Shown here piece after piece: positions 43,301-53,169 of a stretch of DNA of 64,000 nucleotides (within the stretch, counting starts at the first letter, position 1; every line of letters begins with the position of its first letter). The DNA is taken from the NCBI GenBank assembly GCA_047967505.1, contig CM106540.1. The stretch is one strand, 5' to 3'. Both the position numbers and the translations under genes were made by a program. This DNA comes from Dipteris shenzhenensis. Taxonomy: Eukaryota > Polypodiophyta > Polypodiopsida > Gleicheniales. The notes below the pieces were generated by a model. That model made no database searches. It saw nothing but the letters and a program-made list of their open reading frames with translations, and was not told the origin of the DNA.

Positions 43301-44478
43301 GGTCAACGCTGCGACATCAAGGACGCAACAGCTTGTTTTAGTTTACAATTTAACTCGTGCACGAAGTACGAATTCAATACTTCCTGGGCGAGGTCCGATT
43401 GGTTCATACGTCCAAGCTTTTCGAGGATGTGAACCGCCATCTTTTCTACGTGGTAGCGAGCCAAAAAGTTCGCATGGAGGGTAACAAAATCTTGGGAACG
43501 GAGTAACGACATACTGAGCAGTCCAGATCATCGCCCTGCTGTGGAGAGTAGCGAGACGAGGAACATCGCCATTTTGACGGGTTCAATTGGTGCACCGCAG
43601 AAATATTTGCCAGCCATGCACTTTAAAACAACAGTAGATGTGCATTAGCATCCTCCTCCGAGAAATCACAGAATTTGGGATACTTGACAATCATGGTTGG
43701 GCGACGAACGTGAACACGAACTGGTTATTGTTGAAAGGCGATCAATAGAGGATACAAAGGCGCAACAGGGATACCATTTGATGTGGTTGCAACAAAGCGC
43801 GGGAGAAGAGAGATAGAATCCTCGGAATGCTCGTCAAGTACAAGAGCATTGCTACTTGTAGTCCAAGGGCTCGACGGATTCTTGAGAGTGACATAGTTCG
43901 CGGTTTCTAAAACAACATGTCGCCAAAGTGTTAAAGGGATTTTTGCTACGTTAATTGGTCGTATCGATACAACGTTTCACATACACAACCGCAAGCCGAA
44001 AATGAAGCAAACGGATCGGGCAGTTTAACAGTACACGTTTGAGTTTGAGTCGAGTTGCTTAATCAAACACGATGATGAAATATAAAAAAGAAACACAGTT
44101 AAACACGGAGACAAGGTTGGACGCCAGAAACAAAAATGAGGAATACATAGCTCGAAATTTCCTGCGGAGTACAACAACTCAGCCGACGGGTTTAACTGAG
44201 CAAAGTCACTTGTGTTTCAGAAGTCAGAATCAACAACATACACCTCTTATAAAGCCTAGTTTCCACCAACGGTCATCATAAAATGCCATGCGATTTGAAC
44301 TAAAAGTCATTTGAATGAACAAAAACGGCTGTACCGACGATGCTATATTAACTAGGGGTGGCACCGTATTGAACAAGAAGCGGCACACGGCACTAACCCA
44401 GAGCGTTCGCCCTCTTGAATGTGCCTTTAAAGGGCTTGACAGAGGCGGGTTCAGGTCGGGTGACTGACGAATTTGCAA
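40400..44478 (-). mobile_element. Gypsy F, decayed (gag, protease, RT; minus)
   Basis: In minus order: a putative 5' LTR region with a TATA-like GGCTTTATAAGAGG at 44243-44256; gag about 43900-43000 (YPKFCDFSEEDAN, LARYHVEKMAVHILEKLG); a zinc-knuckle-like CYYYDVLGHRKSAC near 42770; a protease-like AMVDIGVTTNVV near 42610; the RT N-terminus near 40950-40750 (WSYIDMKGI, MLPDEPKLCKTG); and the RT core at about 40730-40480 (RVYVDYR, INEFNGYNQV, SWHSSSNGG type). RNase H and integrase are absent. A solo LTR sits at 41793-42129. Confidence 0.65.
41793..42129 (+). mobile_element. Solo LTR, 337 bp (relative of the second gag-only Copia LTR)
   Basis: It starts TGTTAGGAAATGGAGTC and ends GTTCCAACA. Flanks are TGACG (41788-41792) and TGATG (42130-42134), a 5-bp duplication with one change. 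It shares TTATCCCATATACATTTG and GTGTGCCTATCCTATAAAG with the LTRs at 29.4 and 52.1 kb. Confidence 0.7.
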
Positions 44479-45210
44479 TATTATCGAAATGCCTACCCGA
44501 TCGAGGTGGTCGAACTGCTATCACTACCTTTTAGGAGACGGTCTTGGATCTCTATCCCGTTTACTGTCCTACCCAGACCAAAGATGCATGGCAGCCATCC
44601 ACGAGGCTGTGTGACACAATGGTTGCTCAAAGCACATAGGGGTGATCAGGACACATAGCTAGACGCCAATCAGAGTATGATCACATAGCACCAACCAAGA
44701 GGACCCATGGTCAGAGTTTTTCCAGCCACACAGCACCGACCGACAAGACCCACGGAGATGGTGGCTTCGAGGACCCGAGCCACGGCTAGAGACACACCAA
44801 ACTCATCGCGCACTGAGGCACACATCACGTTAGGAGACCTTACCTCCGTGCTCATCAGACTGGAAGCCTGACCCATAAGAGTGATGGTGGCACTCCCATA
44901 AGGCTATAGCTAGGATAGTCGCCTGTGACCTCTCACAAGTTATATGCCACCACATCAGCTTGGCACATTGAAGCCCCCCTCCCAGAGTTGATGCCCCTAG
45001 TAGCTCCCACTTTGAGGGCCCAAAGAGTTAACTCTTTATGTATCTACACCGTTATGTTAGAGACTTTGAGTTTTCCTTTGTATTCGTCATGGGTGTTGAT
45101 GCTTGCTTCGTGGCTCCACCCTCAGCTCATTGTGTCTGTTTCATTTTAGTCTCATAGACCCTTTGGTCTTCCGAATACTTTTAGTAAAATTTCTTTCTGT
45201 CTGTCTGTCT
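44479..45210 (+). pseudogene. LINE family D 3' part with (TCTG)n tail
   Basis: The 5'-truncated copy includes SRLLSYPDQRC-like and ITLGDLTSV codons matching the copy at 15.4-15.6 kb, then a 3' UTR with TGGCTCCACCCTCA. The terminal hairpin AGACC-CTTT-GGTCT lies at 45156-45169, followed by AGTAAAATTTC and (TCTG)4. 45211-45870 has no gene I recognise. Confidence 0.6.
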
Positions 45211-45869
45211 ACACATTCGAGTTTGTCCTGGGGCATGTCGGAGGATGAGATCGACGACATGAAGGCAGTATGGATCAGTGGGACGAGATGATGGCGAGGA
45301 TGGACACAACCAAAGATGCAAGAGCCACACATGATGTAGCAACAGTTGAATGTAGATGGCTAGAGCAGCATGTAAATAGTAGAAATCCATGTGCTAAATC
45401 ATCAAAGTACCTAGAATCGAATGTAGAATCCTCAGCTTGTGATGGGCTGCATAAGCAATAGGCTAGGAAGAGAGTTCCAAGGCTAGGAGGGTAAGTCCTC
45501 ATTCAATTTAGTTGAATTCAACCAAGAGCATGGAGGCTCAATTGGAAATGAATGAGTATTACATTGCAATTCAAAAAGGGATACATGGAGTAGCTAGACC
45601 CTGCCTCCCCCTCTATAGGTTCGGGCCTAGCAAAATTTACAACAATGATTATGGGATAGCCATCCTAGGATCCTAGGATCAACATTAGGCTTCCTCACTA
45701 CATATCTCACCTTCCTATGGAAGAAGCCTCACTCTCAGATCTTTCTTCAAGGCACACCATCATGTCTCTTACACCATGGCTATCCAAATAGACGATCAAG
45801 GTTTGAGATCATCTTAGAGAAGATCAACACGTACCACTAGCTCAAAAAAATGACTCTACTACCATGTTA

Positions 45870-46060
45870 AAAAATCCATGCAGTTGAAATATGTAAGTGT
45901 TTGGTATATGCATCCAACGAAGCTCAATGGGAACACTGTGATTAAACTTCAAACACTTTTGTGTACACGAGAAATACTTCGCAAGCACTTAGATCGGGAG
46001 TAATAGAACATTCAAAGTAGATGTATTCCTCTAAACTAAGCAAGATGATCATATTTGGGG
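45870..46060 (-). repeat. LTR family X fragment (minus)
   Basis: TGTTAAAAAATCCATGCAGTTGAAATATG, then TTTTGTGTACACGAGAAA and GCAAGCACTTAGATC, match the LTR X copies at 12.0-13.4 and 27.3 kb. The AACATTCAAAGTAGATGTATT piece also occurs near 51935. Confidence 0.5.
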
Positions 46061-46110
46061 CAATTGCACTATTCTTCGGGCATAGCAATATGGCAACAAT
46101 GTGAACAAAA

Positions 46111-46407
46111 TGTTGAGATATCAAGCTCTATCCCCGACATATCTCCTGGATGACTATCATTTATGTCACCGTCTATGTTAGTTGTACTCGTGGTGTAGTT
46201 AGACTACCACGTATGTTTTGGTTTGGGTTCACATATGAACCACGTATTCTAGGTTTTGACATATAGGGTATTTCCCTCTTCTATTGTATTGTTGTTGTGT
46301 GCAAAAGTGAAGAAAGGCTTCACCCTCCAACCTTGTGTCCTCTCTCTTTTGTGTGTTGTGATGAAAGCTGAACTTGAGTCTCCTATCTCTCTCCCTCTTT
46401 CTTTACA
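46111..46407 (+). repeat. 5' LTR of the intact Copia
   Basis: It starts TGTTGAGATATCAAGC and ends CCTCTTTCTTTACA. It would contain the element promoter; I cannot fix the TATA box, though GACATATAGGG near 46257 is a candidate. Confidence 0.95.
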
Positions 46408-46420
46408 TGGTATCAGAGCC
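46408..46420 (+). promoter_or_regulatory. Primer-binding site
   Basis: TGGTATCAGAGCC directly follows the LTR. It is complementary to the 3' end of initiator tRNA-Met, the usual Copia primer. The leader 46421-46948 has no ORF of note. Confidence 0.95.
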
Positions 46421-46948
46421 TTGTTCGTGGTAAGGAGCTCAAGAAAGAAAGCCAAGTTTGTGGTGTCCTGGTAAGAGGACCAGTGTTGCTTTCCTACTTC
46501 GAGTTTGGGAGCAAATCTTTGCAGGTAGCACAGCCAGAAGTGCAGGAGTGCACTGCTTCAGATTGAGAGGCCCTTCGCGGTGCGGCGAGAGCGCAGTATA
46601 TGCACAGCCAGCTTCATAAAACAGTCCATTTTGAGGGCGGAAGTTCTTCGCAGGCACTCAGAAAAAGGCCCTGTTTTTGCTGTGCGACCACTGCGCGCGG
46701 CCAGTCGGTGGAAAGGTGCCACAGAAACTGCGTCGTATGCCTGTGTGCAGAGATATTGGGAGTTGCAGATTCATGCTTGTTGCCTGTTGATGCAAAATCG
46801 TCACTAGGAAGTGACTGTGTGGTGAAATACCACTTTCGTCAGTGTTGCAGATCTGCCCCTGTGAGGCTTTTCGCAGAAGTTTTGCTATTTGCCCTTGTGA
46901 GGCATTTGCTGTGTTTACAGGTTGCTGTTGCAATTCGTGATTTGTAAA

Positions 46949-49900
46949 ATGTCTGAGAATCTGTCTACCATTGTCAGTGAGAAGCTTGACAAGAACAACT
47001 TCCAAGCATGGAAGTTCAGGATGACAAACTTCCTTATGGGAAAGGGAGTTTGGGATTACATCAGTGGTGAAACTGCAGAACCAGTTTTGGGTACTGCTCC
47101 CACTCCTGCTGAATTGAAGGCCTTTAAGGAATGGCATGAAAAAGCCAGAAAATGCTTGTATTGGCTATCTGTTAGCATTTCAGATTCTATGATTGTGCAT
47201 ATACAGGATCTAGAGACGCCTAAGGAAGCATGGGATACATTGGTGAAGCTGTATAGCACAAATACCAAAGCACGAAAGATGCAGCTAAAGCAGGAGTTGC
47301 ACAATGTGCAAAGGAAAAATCTGAATATAAATGAGTATTCCTTGAAGGTGAAAGGCCTTGCAGATTCTCTTGCCTCCATTGGAGCACCTGTTGATGATGA
47401 GGACTTAGTGTCCGTGACCTTGAATGGTCTTGGGAAAGATTATGCACAATTTCGGACATCCATTGGAGTCCGTGAAACATTTCCTGATTTTCAGGAACTT
47501 ATTGCTCTCTTGCTGAGTGAAGAGCAAAGGAATGGTGGTTCAGCCACCTCAACTTCTCAAGAGACTGCTTTCTACTCGAATACAGGTAGAGGCAGGGGTA
47601 GAGGAAGAGGCCGTTCTGGTGGCCGTGCAGGAAATCAGAACCAACAGCAACAACAGGAAAACCAGTCCTATGGAGGAGGACGTGGTAGTTCTAGAGGCAG
47701 GGGGAGCCAAAGAGGCCGTGGTTCATGGCAAAGGAACCAGCAAGTAAATAGCAGCACAGAATGCTATTATTGTGGAAAGCCTGGACACAAGGAGAATACA
47801 TGCTATAAAAAGCAGAATGACATCAAAAGTGGAAAGTTGCAGCAAAGCAACTATGCATCATCAAGTGGGCATGGTGACGACAGAAATGAGCACCTTGTTG
47901 TGATGCAGCATATGGTTAACTCCATGTCAGGAGATGCTGCAGCTTGCAATGATGTTTGGTATGTTGATTCAGGTGCCTCTAACCACATGACCAGTCATGG
48001 TGAGTGGTTTCATGATGTCAGAAATTTGGATAAGCCAGGTTATGTTGAAACAGGTGATGATACTGCGCACCCAATTACGCAGGTTGGTAAAGTGCCATTG
48101 GCTATGCAGGATGGCAAAACAAAGTACTTGGCAGATGTACTTCATGTTCCAAAAATCACTAAGAACCTGGTTTCAGTTGGCCAGATGGTTGAGCAAGGTC
48201 TGCAGGTTAGATTTAATCCTGATGGATGCTTCGTTGAAGACCTGAAAAATAAATGCCGCTTGGTTGCGAAAGGCAACAAAAATGGAAGAATGTTCACCTT
48301 GGATGTTGATATGCCTGAGGTGAAAGCTGCTATGTTTGCGCATGGGAGAGGTGTCATTGCAGATATTGAGATATGGCACAAGCGCATTGGGCATGTGAAT
48401 ATACAAAGGCTGAAATCTATGCAAACGAAAAACATTGTTACAGGTTTGCCTAAATTCAGAGTTGAGGGAATGCAAAAGGTATGTGAAGCATGCCAAATGG
48501 GTAAGCAGGCCAGACATGCATTTCCCAAAAATGCTAAGGTGAGCAAAAGACCTTTGGAAGTGATCCATTCAGATGTTTGGACAACCAAAGCTACTTCTAT
48601 TGGTGGATGCCATTATTATGTGACGTTTATTGATGACTACACTAGGAAGGTGTGGATTTATTTTATGAAGCACAAAAGTGAAGTGTTCAGCCACTTCAAG
48701 GCTTTTAAGGCCATGGTTGAAAAAGAGAAAGGTGTGCATATTAAAGTGCTAAGATCTGATGGAGGGGGAGAGTACTTTTCAGAAGAATTTTGTGAATATC
48801 TGAAAGAACAGGGAATTCAAAGGAAGTACTCATGCAGGTCTACCCCTCAGCAGAATGGGGTTGCAGAAAGGAAGAACAGGCATATTGCAGAAGTAGGACG
48901 GGCGATCCTAAATGAGAAAAACATGCCTGATTATTTTTGGGCTGAAGCAGTAGCAACTGCTGTTTATATTATGAACAGAACCCCCACTGCAGCTGTCCAT
49001 GGCATGACGCCTGAAGAAATGTATACAGGCCAAAAACCAGATATTTCTCACTTGAAGGTATTTGGTTGCATAGCTTATGTTCATGTTCCTGATGAGAAGA
49101 GAACAAAGCTGGATCCAAAGGCAGAAAAATGCATCTTTATTGGATATGCTCAGCATCAGAAAGGGTATCGCTGTTATAACCCTTCCACCCGCAAAATGCA
49201 AGTGAGCAGAGATGTTGTTTTTTATGAAATGAGCAGCTGGTATGCACCAACTGTTATGGTAGGAGATGCAGATGCAGAAAATGGGAATGCTGCAATAAAT
49301 GCAGAGCAGCAATCTCAAGCCTTGAGTGGACCCAGAGAGTCCTCTACTAGTGGATCTAATGCATGGACAGGGAGATTGAGATCTAGTGAATCGTCACATG
49401 GCAGCCCTGATAGTGTTGTGCAGGTATCACATAAGGGAAAAGAAAAAGTGGACCATGCTCCAGTGTTTGATGTGTCTGCTGGTAGCTCTCATGTTGATGG
49501 AGAGTCAAGCGGCTCTGAAATGAGCCTTGATGAGGAACTTGGGATTCCTTCTGTTGTTACACCTGGTGCAAGGAAAAGCAGGCATGATTTAAAGACTCCT
49601 GCAATTGATCCAGTTGTACGGAGGTCCACTCGTATTAAGTATCCAGTTGACAGGCTGAGATATGATGGGTATACAGCACATCACTATGCTTATATGGTCA
49701 AGGTTCTAGAAGAGCCAGAGCCCACATGTTTTGAGGATGCAGCAGGGCATAAAAATTGGGAAGCAGCTATGGATGAAGAGATGGCTGCCTTGGATGCAAA
49801 CCACACTTGGGATTTGATGCCTTTGCCTCATGATAAGAAGGCTATTGGCTGCAAGTGGGTTTACAAAGTAAAGCACAATGCTGATGGGTCTGTTAGCAGG

Positions 49901-51304
49901 TACAAGGCAAGATTGGTTGCCAAAGGTTTTGCACAGACATATGGAATTGACTATGAGGAAACTTTCAGCCCAGTTGCAAGGATGGCAACCGTGAGAGCAG
50001 TAATTGCTATGGCTGCTGCAAAGGGATGGTCTTTGCATCAGATGGATGTGAAAAATGCCTTCTTGCATGGTGACTTGCAAGAAGAGGTTTATATGATGCA
50101 GCCAGAAGGTTATGAGGATAATGCACACCCCGATTTTGTATGCAGGTTGCGCAAAGCCTTGTATGGCTTAAAACAGGCGCCGAGGGCATGGTCAGACAAG
50201 ATAGGGCAATATCTTGTCACTATTGGATTTCAGATTTCCAATTCAGATTTTTCACTTTATGTGAAAAGGACAAACAGAGGGATTGTGCTTATAGTCATCT
50301 ATGTTGATGACTTGATTATTACAGGTGATAGTGATGCAGACATTAATGAAGTGAAGCTGCTGTTGAAGCAGAAATTTGAGATGAAGGATTTGGGAGAGCT
50401 GCGTTACTTCTTGGGCATTGAGGTTATTAGATCCCCGAGTGGGATATGGCTGTTGCAAAGGCAATACGGTTTGGACATGCTGTCCAAATATGGGATGACA
50501 GGCTGTAAGCCTATTTCTGTTCCATTGGAGCAGAATGTGAAGCTCAATGCAGAAACAAGTGAGCTTCTTGAAGATATTACTATGTACAGGCGCATAGTAG
50601 GTAGCTTGATTTACATGACTATAACCAGACCAGATTTGAGCTATGCTGTGGGGCTGGTGAGTCAGTTTATGCAGGCACCGAGGAAGCCACATTTGGATGC
50701 GGCTAGGCGCATACTGCGGTATGTGAAGTCCACATTGCATTATGGACTGTTTTATGAAGCTGGCTGTGCATTACAGGTACATGGATACACAGATGCTGAC
50801 TGGGCTGGTAGTGTCTCAGACAGGAGATCTACTAGTGGTTTTATGTTTTCCCTTGGGAGTGGTGCCATCAGTTGGAGCAGCAAGAAGCAGCCAACAGTTG
50901 CCTTGTTGAGCACAGAGGCTGAGTACAGGGGTGCAGCAATGGCTGCATGTGAGGTAGCTTGGTTACGGAAGCTACTTGCAGATATGGGACAGTCAGTTCA
51001 TGCAGCAGTTGTCATTCATTGTGACAACATTAGCAGCATCATGCTTGCTAATAACCCAGTTTATCATGCTAGAACGAAGCACATTGAGGTGCATTATCAC
51101 TTTGTGAGAGAGAAGGTTCTAGCTGGTGAGATTGATCTTGTCTATGTCAGCACTGAGGAGCAGGTGGCTGATATCTTTACGAAGGCATTGGGTACCGAGA
51201 AGCTTCGCAGATTTAGGAGCTTGCTTGGTGTACGTGAGATGGATTTGAGCTTGAGGGGGAGTGTTGAGATATCAAGCTCTATCCCCGACATATCTCCTGG
51301 ATGA
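46949..51304 (+). CDS. Copia Gag-Pol polyprotein, 1451 aa, intact
   Basis: The chosen start is ATG at 46949 (MSENLSTIVSEKLDKNNF); an in-frame ATG at 46922 would add nine residues. Gag: UBN2-type core to about residue 200, an RGG-rich basic stretch 212-265, and an intact zinc knuckle CYYCGKPGHKENTC at 272-285. Protease: DSGA at 340. Integrase: zinc-binding region from His477 (HKRIGH...CEACQMGKQ), DDE residues D542, D604 and E640 (35 residues between the last two), then a KVFGC region. RT: about 950-1190 with YVDD at 1118-1121. RNase H: TDADWAGS at about 1281 and STEAEY near 1321. The order PR-IN-RT-RH defines Copia. The stop lies 43 bp inside the 3' LTR, so the last 14 residues are LTR-encoded. 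No frameshift separates gag from pol. Confidence 0.97.
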   Translation: MSENLSTIVSEKLDKNNFQAWKFRMTNFLMGKGVWDYISGETAEPVLGTAPTPAELKAFKEWHEKARKCLYWLSVSISDSMIVHIQDLETPKEAWDTLVKLYSTNTKARKMQLKQELHNVQRKNLNINEYSLKVKGLADSLASIGAPVDDEDLVSVTLNGLGKDYAQFRTSIGVRETFPDFQELIALLLSEEQRNGGSATSTSQETAFYSNTGRGRGRGRGRSGGRAGNQNQQQQQENQSYGGGRGSSRGRGSQRGRGSWQRNQQVNSSTECYYCGKPGHKENTCYKKQNDIKSGKLQQSNYASSSGHGDDRNEHLVVMQHMVNSMSGDAAACNDVWYVDSGASNHMTSHGEWFHDVRNLDKPGYVETGDDTAHPITQVGKVPLAMQDGKTKYLADVLHVPKITKNLVSVGQMVEQGLQVRFNPDGCFVEDLKNKCRLVAKGNKNGRMFTLDVDMPEVKAAMFAHGRGVIADIEIWHKRIGHVNIQRLKSMQTKNIVTGLPKFRVEGMQKVCEACQMGKQARHAFPKNAKVSKRPLEVIHSDVWTTKATSIGGCHYYVTFIDDYTRKVWIYFMKHKSEVFSHFKAFKAMVEKEKGVHIKVLRSDGGGEYFSEEFCEYLKEQGIQRKYSCRSTPQQNGVAERKNRHIAEVGRAILNEKNMPDYFWAEAVATAVYIMNRTPTAAVHGMTPEEMYTGQKPDISHLKVFGCIAYVHVPDEKRTKLDPKAEKCIFIGYAQHQKGYRCYNPSTRKMQVSRDVVFYEMSSWYAPTVMVGDADAENGNAAINAEQQSQALSGPRESSTSGSNAWTGRLRSSESSHGSPDSVVQVSHKGKEKVDHAPVFDVSAGSSHVDGESSGSEMSLDEELGIPSVVTPGARKSRHDLKTPAIDPVVRRSTRIKYPVDRLRYDGYTAHHYAYMVKVLEEPEPTCFEDAAGHKNWEAAMDEEMAALDANHTWDLMPLPHDKKAIGCKWVYKVKHNADGSVSRYKARLVAKGFAQTYGIDYEETFSPVARMATVRAVIAMAAAKGWSLHQMDVKNAFLHGDLQEEVYMMQPEGYEDNAHPDFVCRLRKALYGLKQAPRAWSDKIGQYLVTIGFQISNSDFSLYVKRTNRGIVLIVIYVDDLIITGDSDADINEVKLLLKQKFEMKDLGELRYFLGIEVIRSPSGIWLLQRQYGLDMLSKYGMTGCKPISVPLEQNVKLNAETSELLEDITMYRRIVGSLIYMTITRPDLSYAVGLVSQFMQAPRKPHLDAARRILRYVKSTLHYGLFYEAGCALQVHGYTDADWAGSVSDRRSTSGFMFSLGSGAISWSSKKQPTVALLSTEAEYRGAAMAACEVAWLRKLLADMGQSVHAAVVIHCDNISSIMLANNPVYHARTKHIEVHYHFVREKVLAGEIDLVYVSTEEQVADIFTKALGTEKLRRFRSLLGVREMDLSLRGSVEISSSIPDISPG
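51253..51261 (+). promoter_or_regulatory. Polypurine tract
   Basis: GAGGGGGAG directly precedes the 3' LTR and would prime plus-strand DNA synthesis. It is translated as part of the polyprotein. Confidence 0.9.
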
Positions 51305-51558
51305 CTATCATTTATGTCACCGTCTATGTTAGTTGTACTCGTGGTGTAGTTAGACTACCACGTATGTTTTGGTTTGGGTTCACATATGAACCACGTATTC
51401 TAGGTTTTGACATATAGGGTATTTCCCTCTTCTATTGTATTGTTGTTGTGTGCAAAAGTGAAGAAAGGCTTCACCCTCCAACCTTGTGTCCTCTCTCTTT
51501 TGTGTGTTGTGATGAAAGCTGAACTTGAGTCTCCTATCTCTCTCCCTCTTTCTTTACA
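51262..51558 (+). repeat. 3' LTR of the intact Copia
   Basis: Same 297 bases as the 5' LTR on my reading, followed by the CAAAA target copy. 51564-52045 has no gene; it includes a short direct repeat, CCAATCTTTTGGAGAAATA (near 51873 and 51911). Confidence 0.95.
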
Positions 51559-52045
51559 CAAAATGGGAGCTTGGAAGTGGTGGAGATGGAGAAAACAAGC
51601 TAAACTCAAGATTGCAAAATGGAGAATTCATACTACATAAGTTGCCCAACATGACAAAACCCGAGGGTGGCACTCAATTAGAGTTAAACCACATGTGCTA
51701 ACACTAACTCAACCTCTAACTTTATGATTATAGGCAGTTGAGCTCATGCAGTGGGGCAATAAGACAAGGTATGCAAACTTAAGGCCTAAAGTAGGCACCT
51801 AGGTCATGATCATGAGATACACAACTTGATGCCTTCTTTCATACATTCGAGATGTAAAAGGCCACATTGGACCTCAATCTTTTGGAGAAATAGACAACTG
51901 TAGAATGGACCCCAATCTTTTGGAGAAATAAACAACTGTAGAACAATCAAAGTAGATGTATTGCGCTAAATTAAGCCAAAAACCTCTTACAATAGCTCCC
52001 ACATAGATCCATCACCATGCAGCAATGCACTATCATGGACACTCT

Positions 52046-52248
52046 TGTTAGGAAATGGAGTCAATTTGAGTGACTTTTAGTGTGTTCTAGAGTAGTACTA
52101 TACTACTTTATATCCTAGAGTGCCATGTGTCACTATGGGACTTATCCCATATACATTTGACACTTAGAGTGTGTGTGCCTATCCTATAAAGACATTGTAC
52201 TTTCATTGTCATTTTCATCAAGCCTCATGCCTTTCTTGATCATGCATG
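52046..52248 (+). repeat. Truncated LTR of the second gag-only Copia family
   Basis: It starts TGTTAGGAAATGGAGTC and matches the reverse complement of 29658-29456 closely to CTTTCTTGATCATG, then diverges. The 3' third is missing. Confidence 0.8.
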
Positions 52249-52867
52249 TGGGGTGTGTGGAATCACAAACTTCTTTACTTAATGTGCGTCGCATAGATGT
52301 GCAGACTCATCAATAGACAATGAACCAAAGTTCCTTGATGGGGTTACTGGGAAGTGGTATCTCATCAAAATCATACCCATCATTGGAACTTGGCATGGGC
52401 GTAGGAATTGGATTATTTGGATCCTGATATTCAAAATCAAATACTATCATTTTCTGCTGATGGAAGCACCAGAAGTGTCGGAAGTGATGATGGGGCAAGG
52501 AGAGAATCGGGGGACATTGGGGAGAAATATGGCAGAGTGATAGTTGCGGAAGGGGGAGCAGAGGGGAGGGGGGAAAGAACTAGGCAAATGGTTTGAGCAG
52601 CTTGGTAATCCTCAAGGGTAGGATTAGCAAGGGAGGGGAAAAAGTTAGGTGTGAGGGGCTCATAAGTTTGTGACTGTTGGGTTAGTTGAAAATGGTGAGA
52701 GACATGAGCAAAGAGACGATGGAGGGAATAGATGTTAGGCTGTCCACTCCTCAGGCGGATGTTTCTTCTTAGGGAAGAGGCACTGACCCTGAGGTAGAAA
52801 TGCAGGGTTAACATCCTGAAGGTTGCTGCTATACATGGCTGTTTTTTCTCCTATAAATATCTGTAAA

Positions 52868-53160
52868 TATGACTACTCATGTCAAATGCTTTACACTTAA
52901 TGTTCAGGGAATGTGTGACAGTAGGAAATGGAAATCTATGTGGCTATATATCAATAGATTTTAGCCTGACATAGTGTCATTACAAGAACACAATCAACAT
53001 CTCTATGCAGGAAAGACAGGTCATTATTGTGGATATGATATCTTCTATACTGGGGAGCACTCTTTGTCAGGGGTAGTCTTTTTTATCAAGCATGAGTTTT
53101 AGCCAGTTATTGTTGCATATTCTTCCTTGGCCAAGCTAGTGAATAGTTCTGACATTTGGA
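52868..53160 (+). pseudogene. LINE ORF2 endonuclease N-terminal fragment
   Basis: Codons read MTTHVKCFTLNVQGM, then after a stop DIVSLQEHNQHLYAG and SLSGVVFFIKHEF: the N-terminal APE endonuclease motifs of a LINE (LNVQG and QEH). Two stops interrupt it. RT does not follow; similarity is lost by 53160. The upstream 52400-52860 has a 125-codon minus frame without family resemblance. Confidence 0.6.
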
Positions 53161-53169
53161 TCATTTGGC

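Larger units (their letters stand above)
46111..51558 (+). mobile_element. Complete Copia LTR retrotransposon, apparently young and intact
   Basis: Two 297-bp LTRs (46111-46407 and 51262-51558) show no difference on my reading. The target duplication CAAAA lies at 46106-46110 and 51559-51563. The PBS directly follows the 5' LTR and a polypurine tract precedes the 3' LTR. One uninterrupted polyprotein ORF fills the interior. Total length is 5448 bp. Identical LTRs plus an open ORF indicate insertion too recent for visible decay, so the element may be active. Confidence 0.97.

Noticed and set aside
21420-46420. tRNA gene fragments suggested by TGGTATCAGAGC
   Set aside because: Each occurrence abuts an LTR end and is a primer-binding site; no cloverleaf is present around it.
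47056-50740. Several antisense frames of 60-160 codons
   Set aside because: Shadows of the intact Copia polyprotein on the other strand; no independent motifs.
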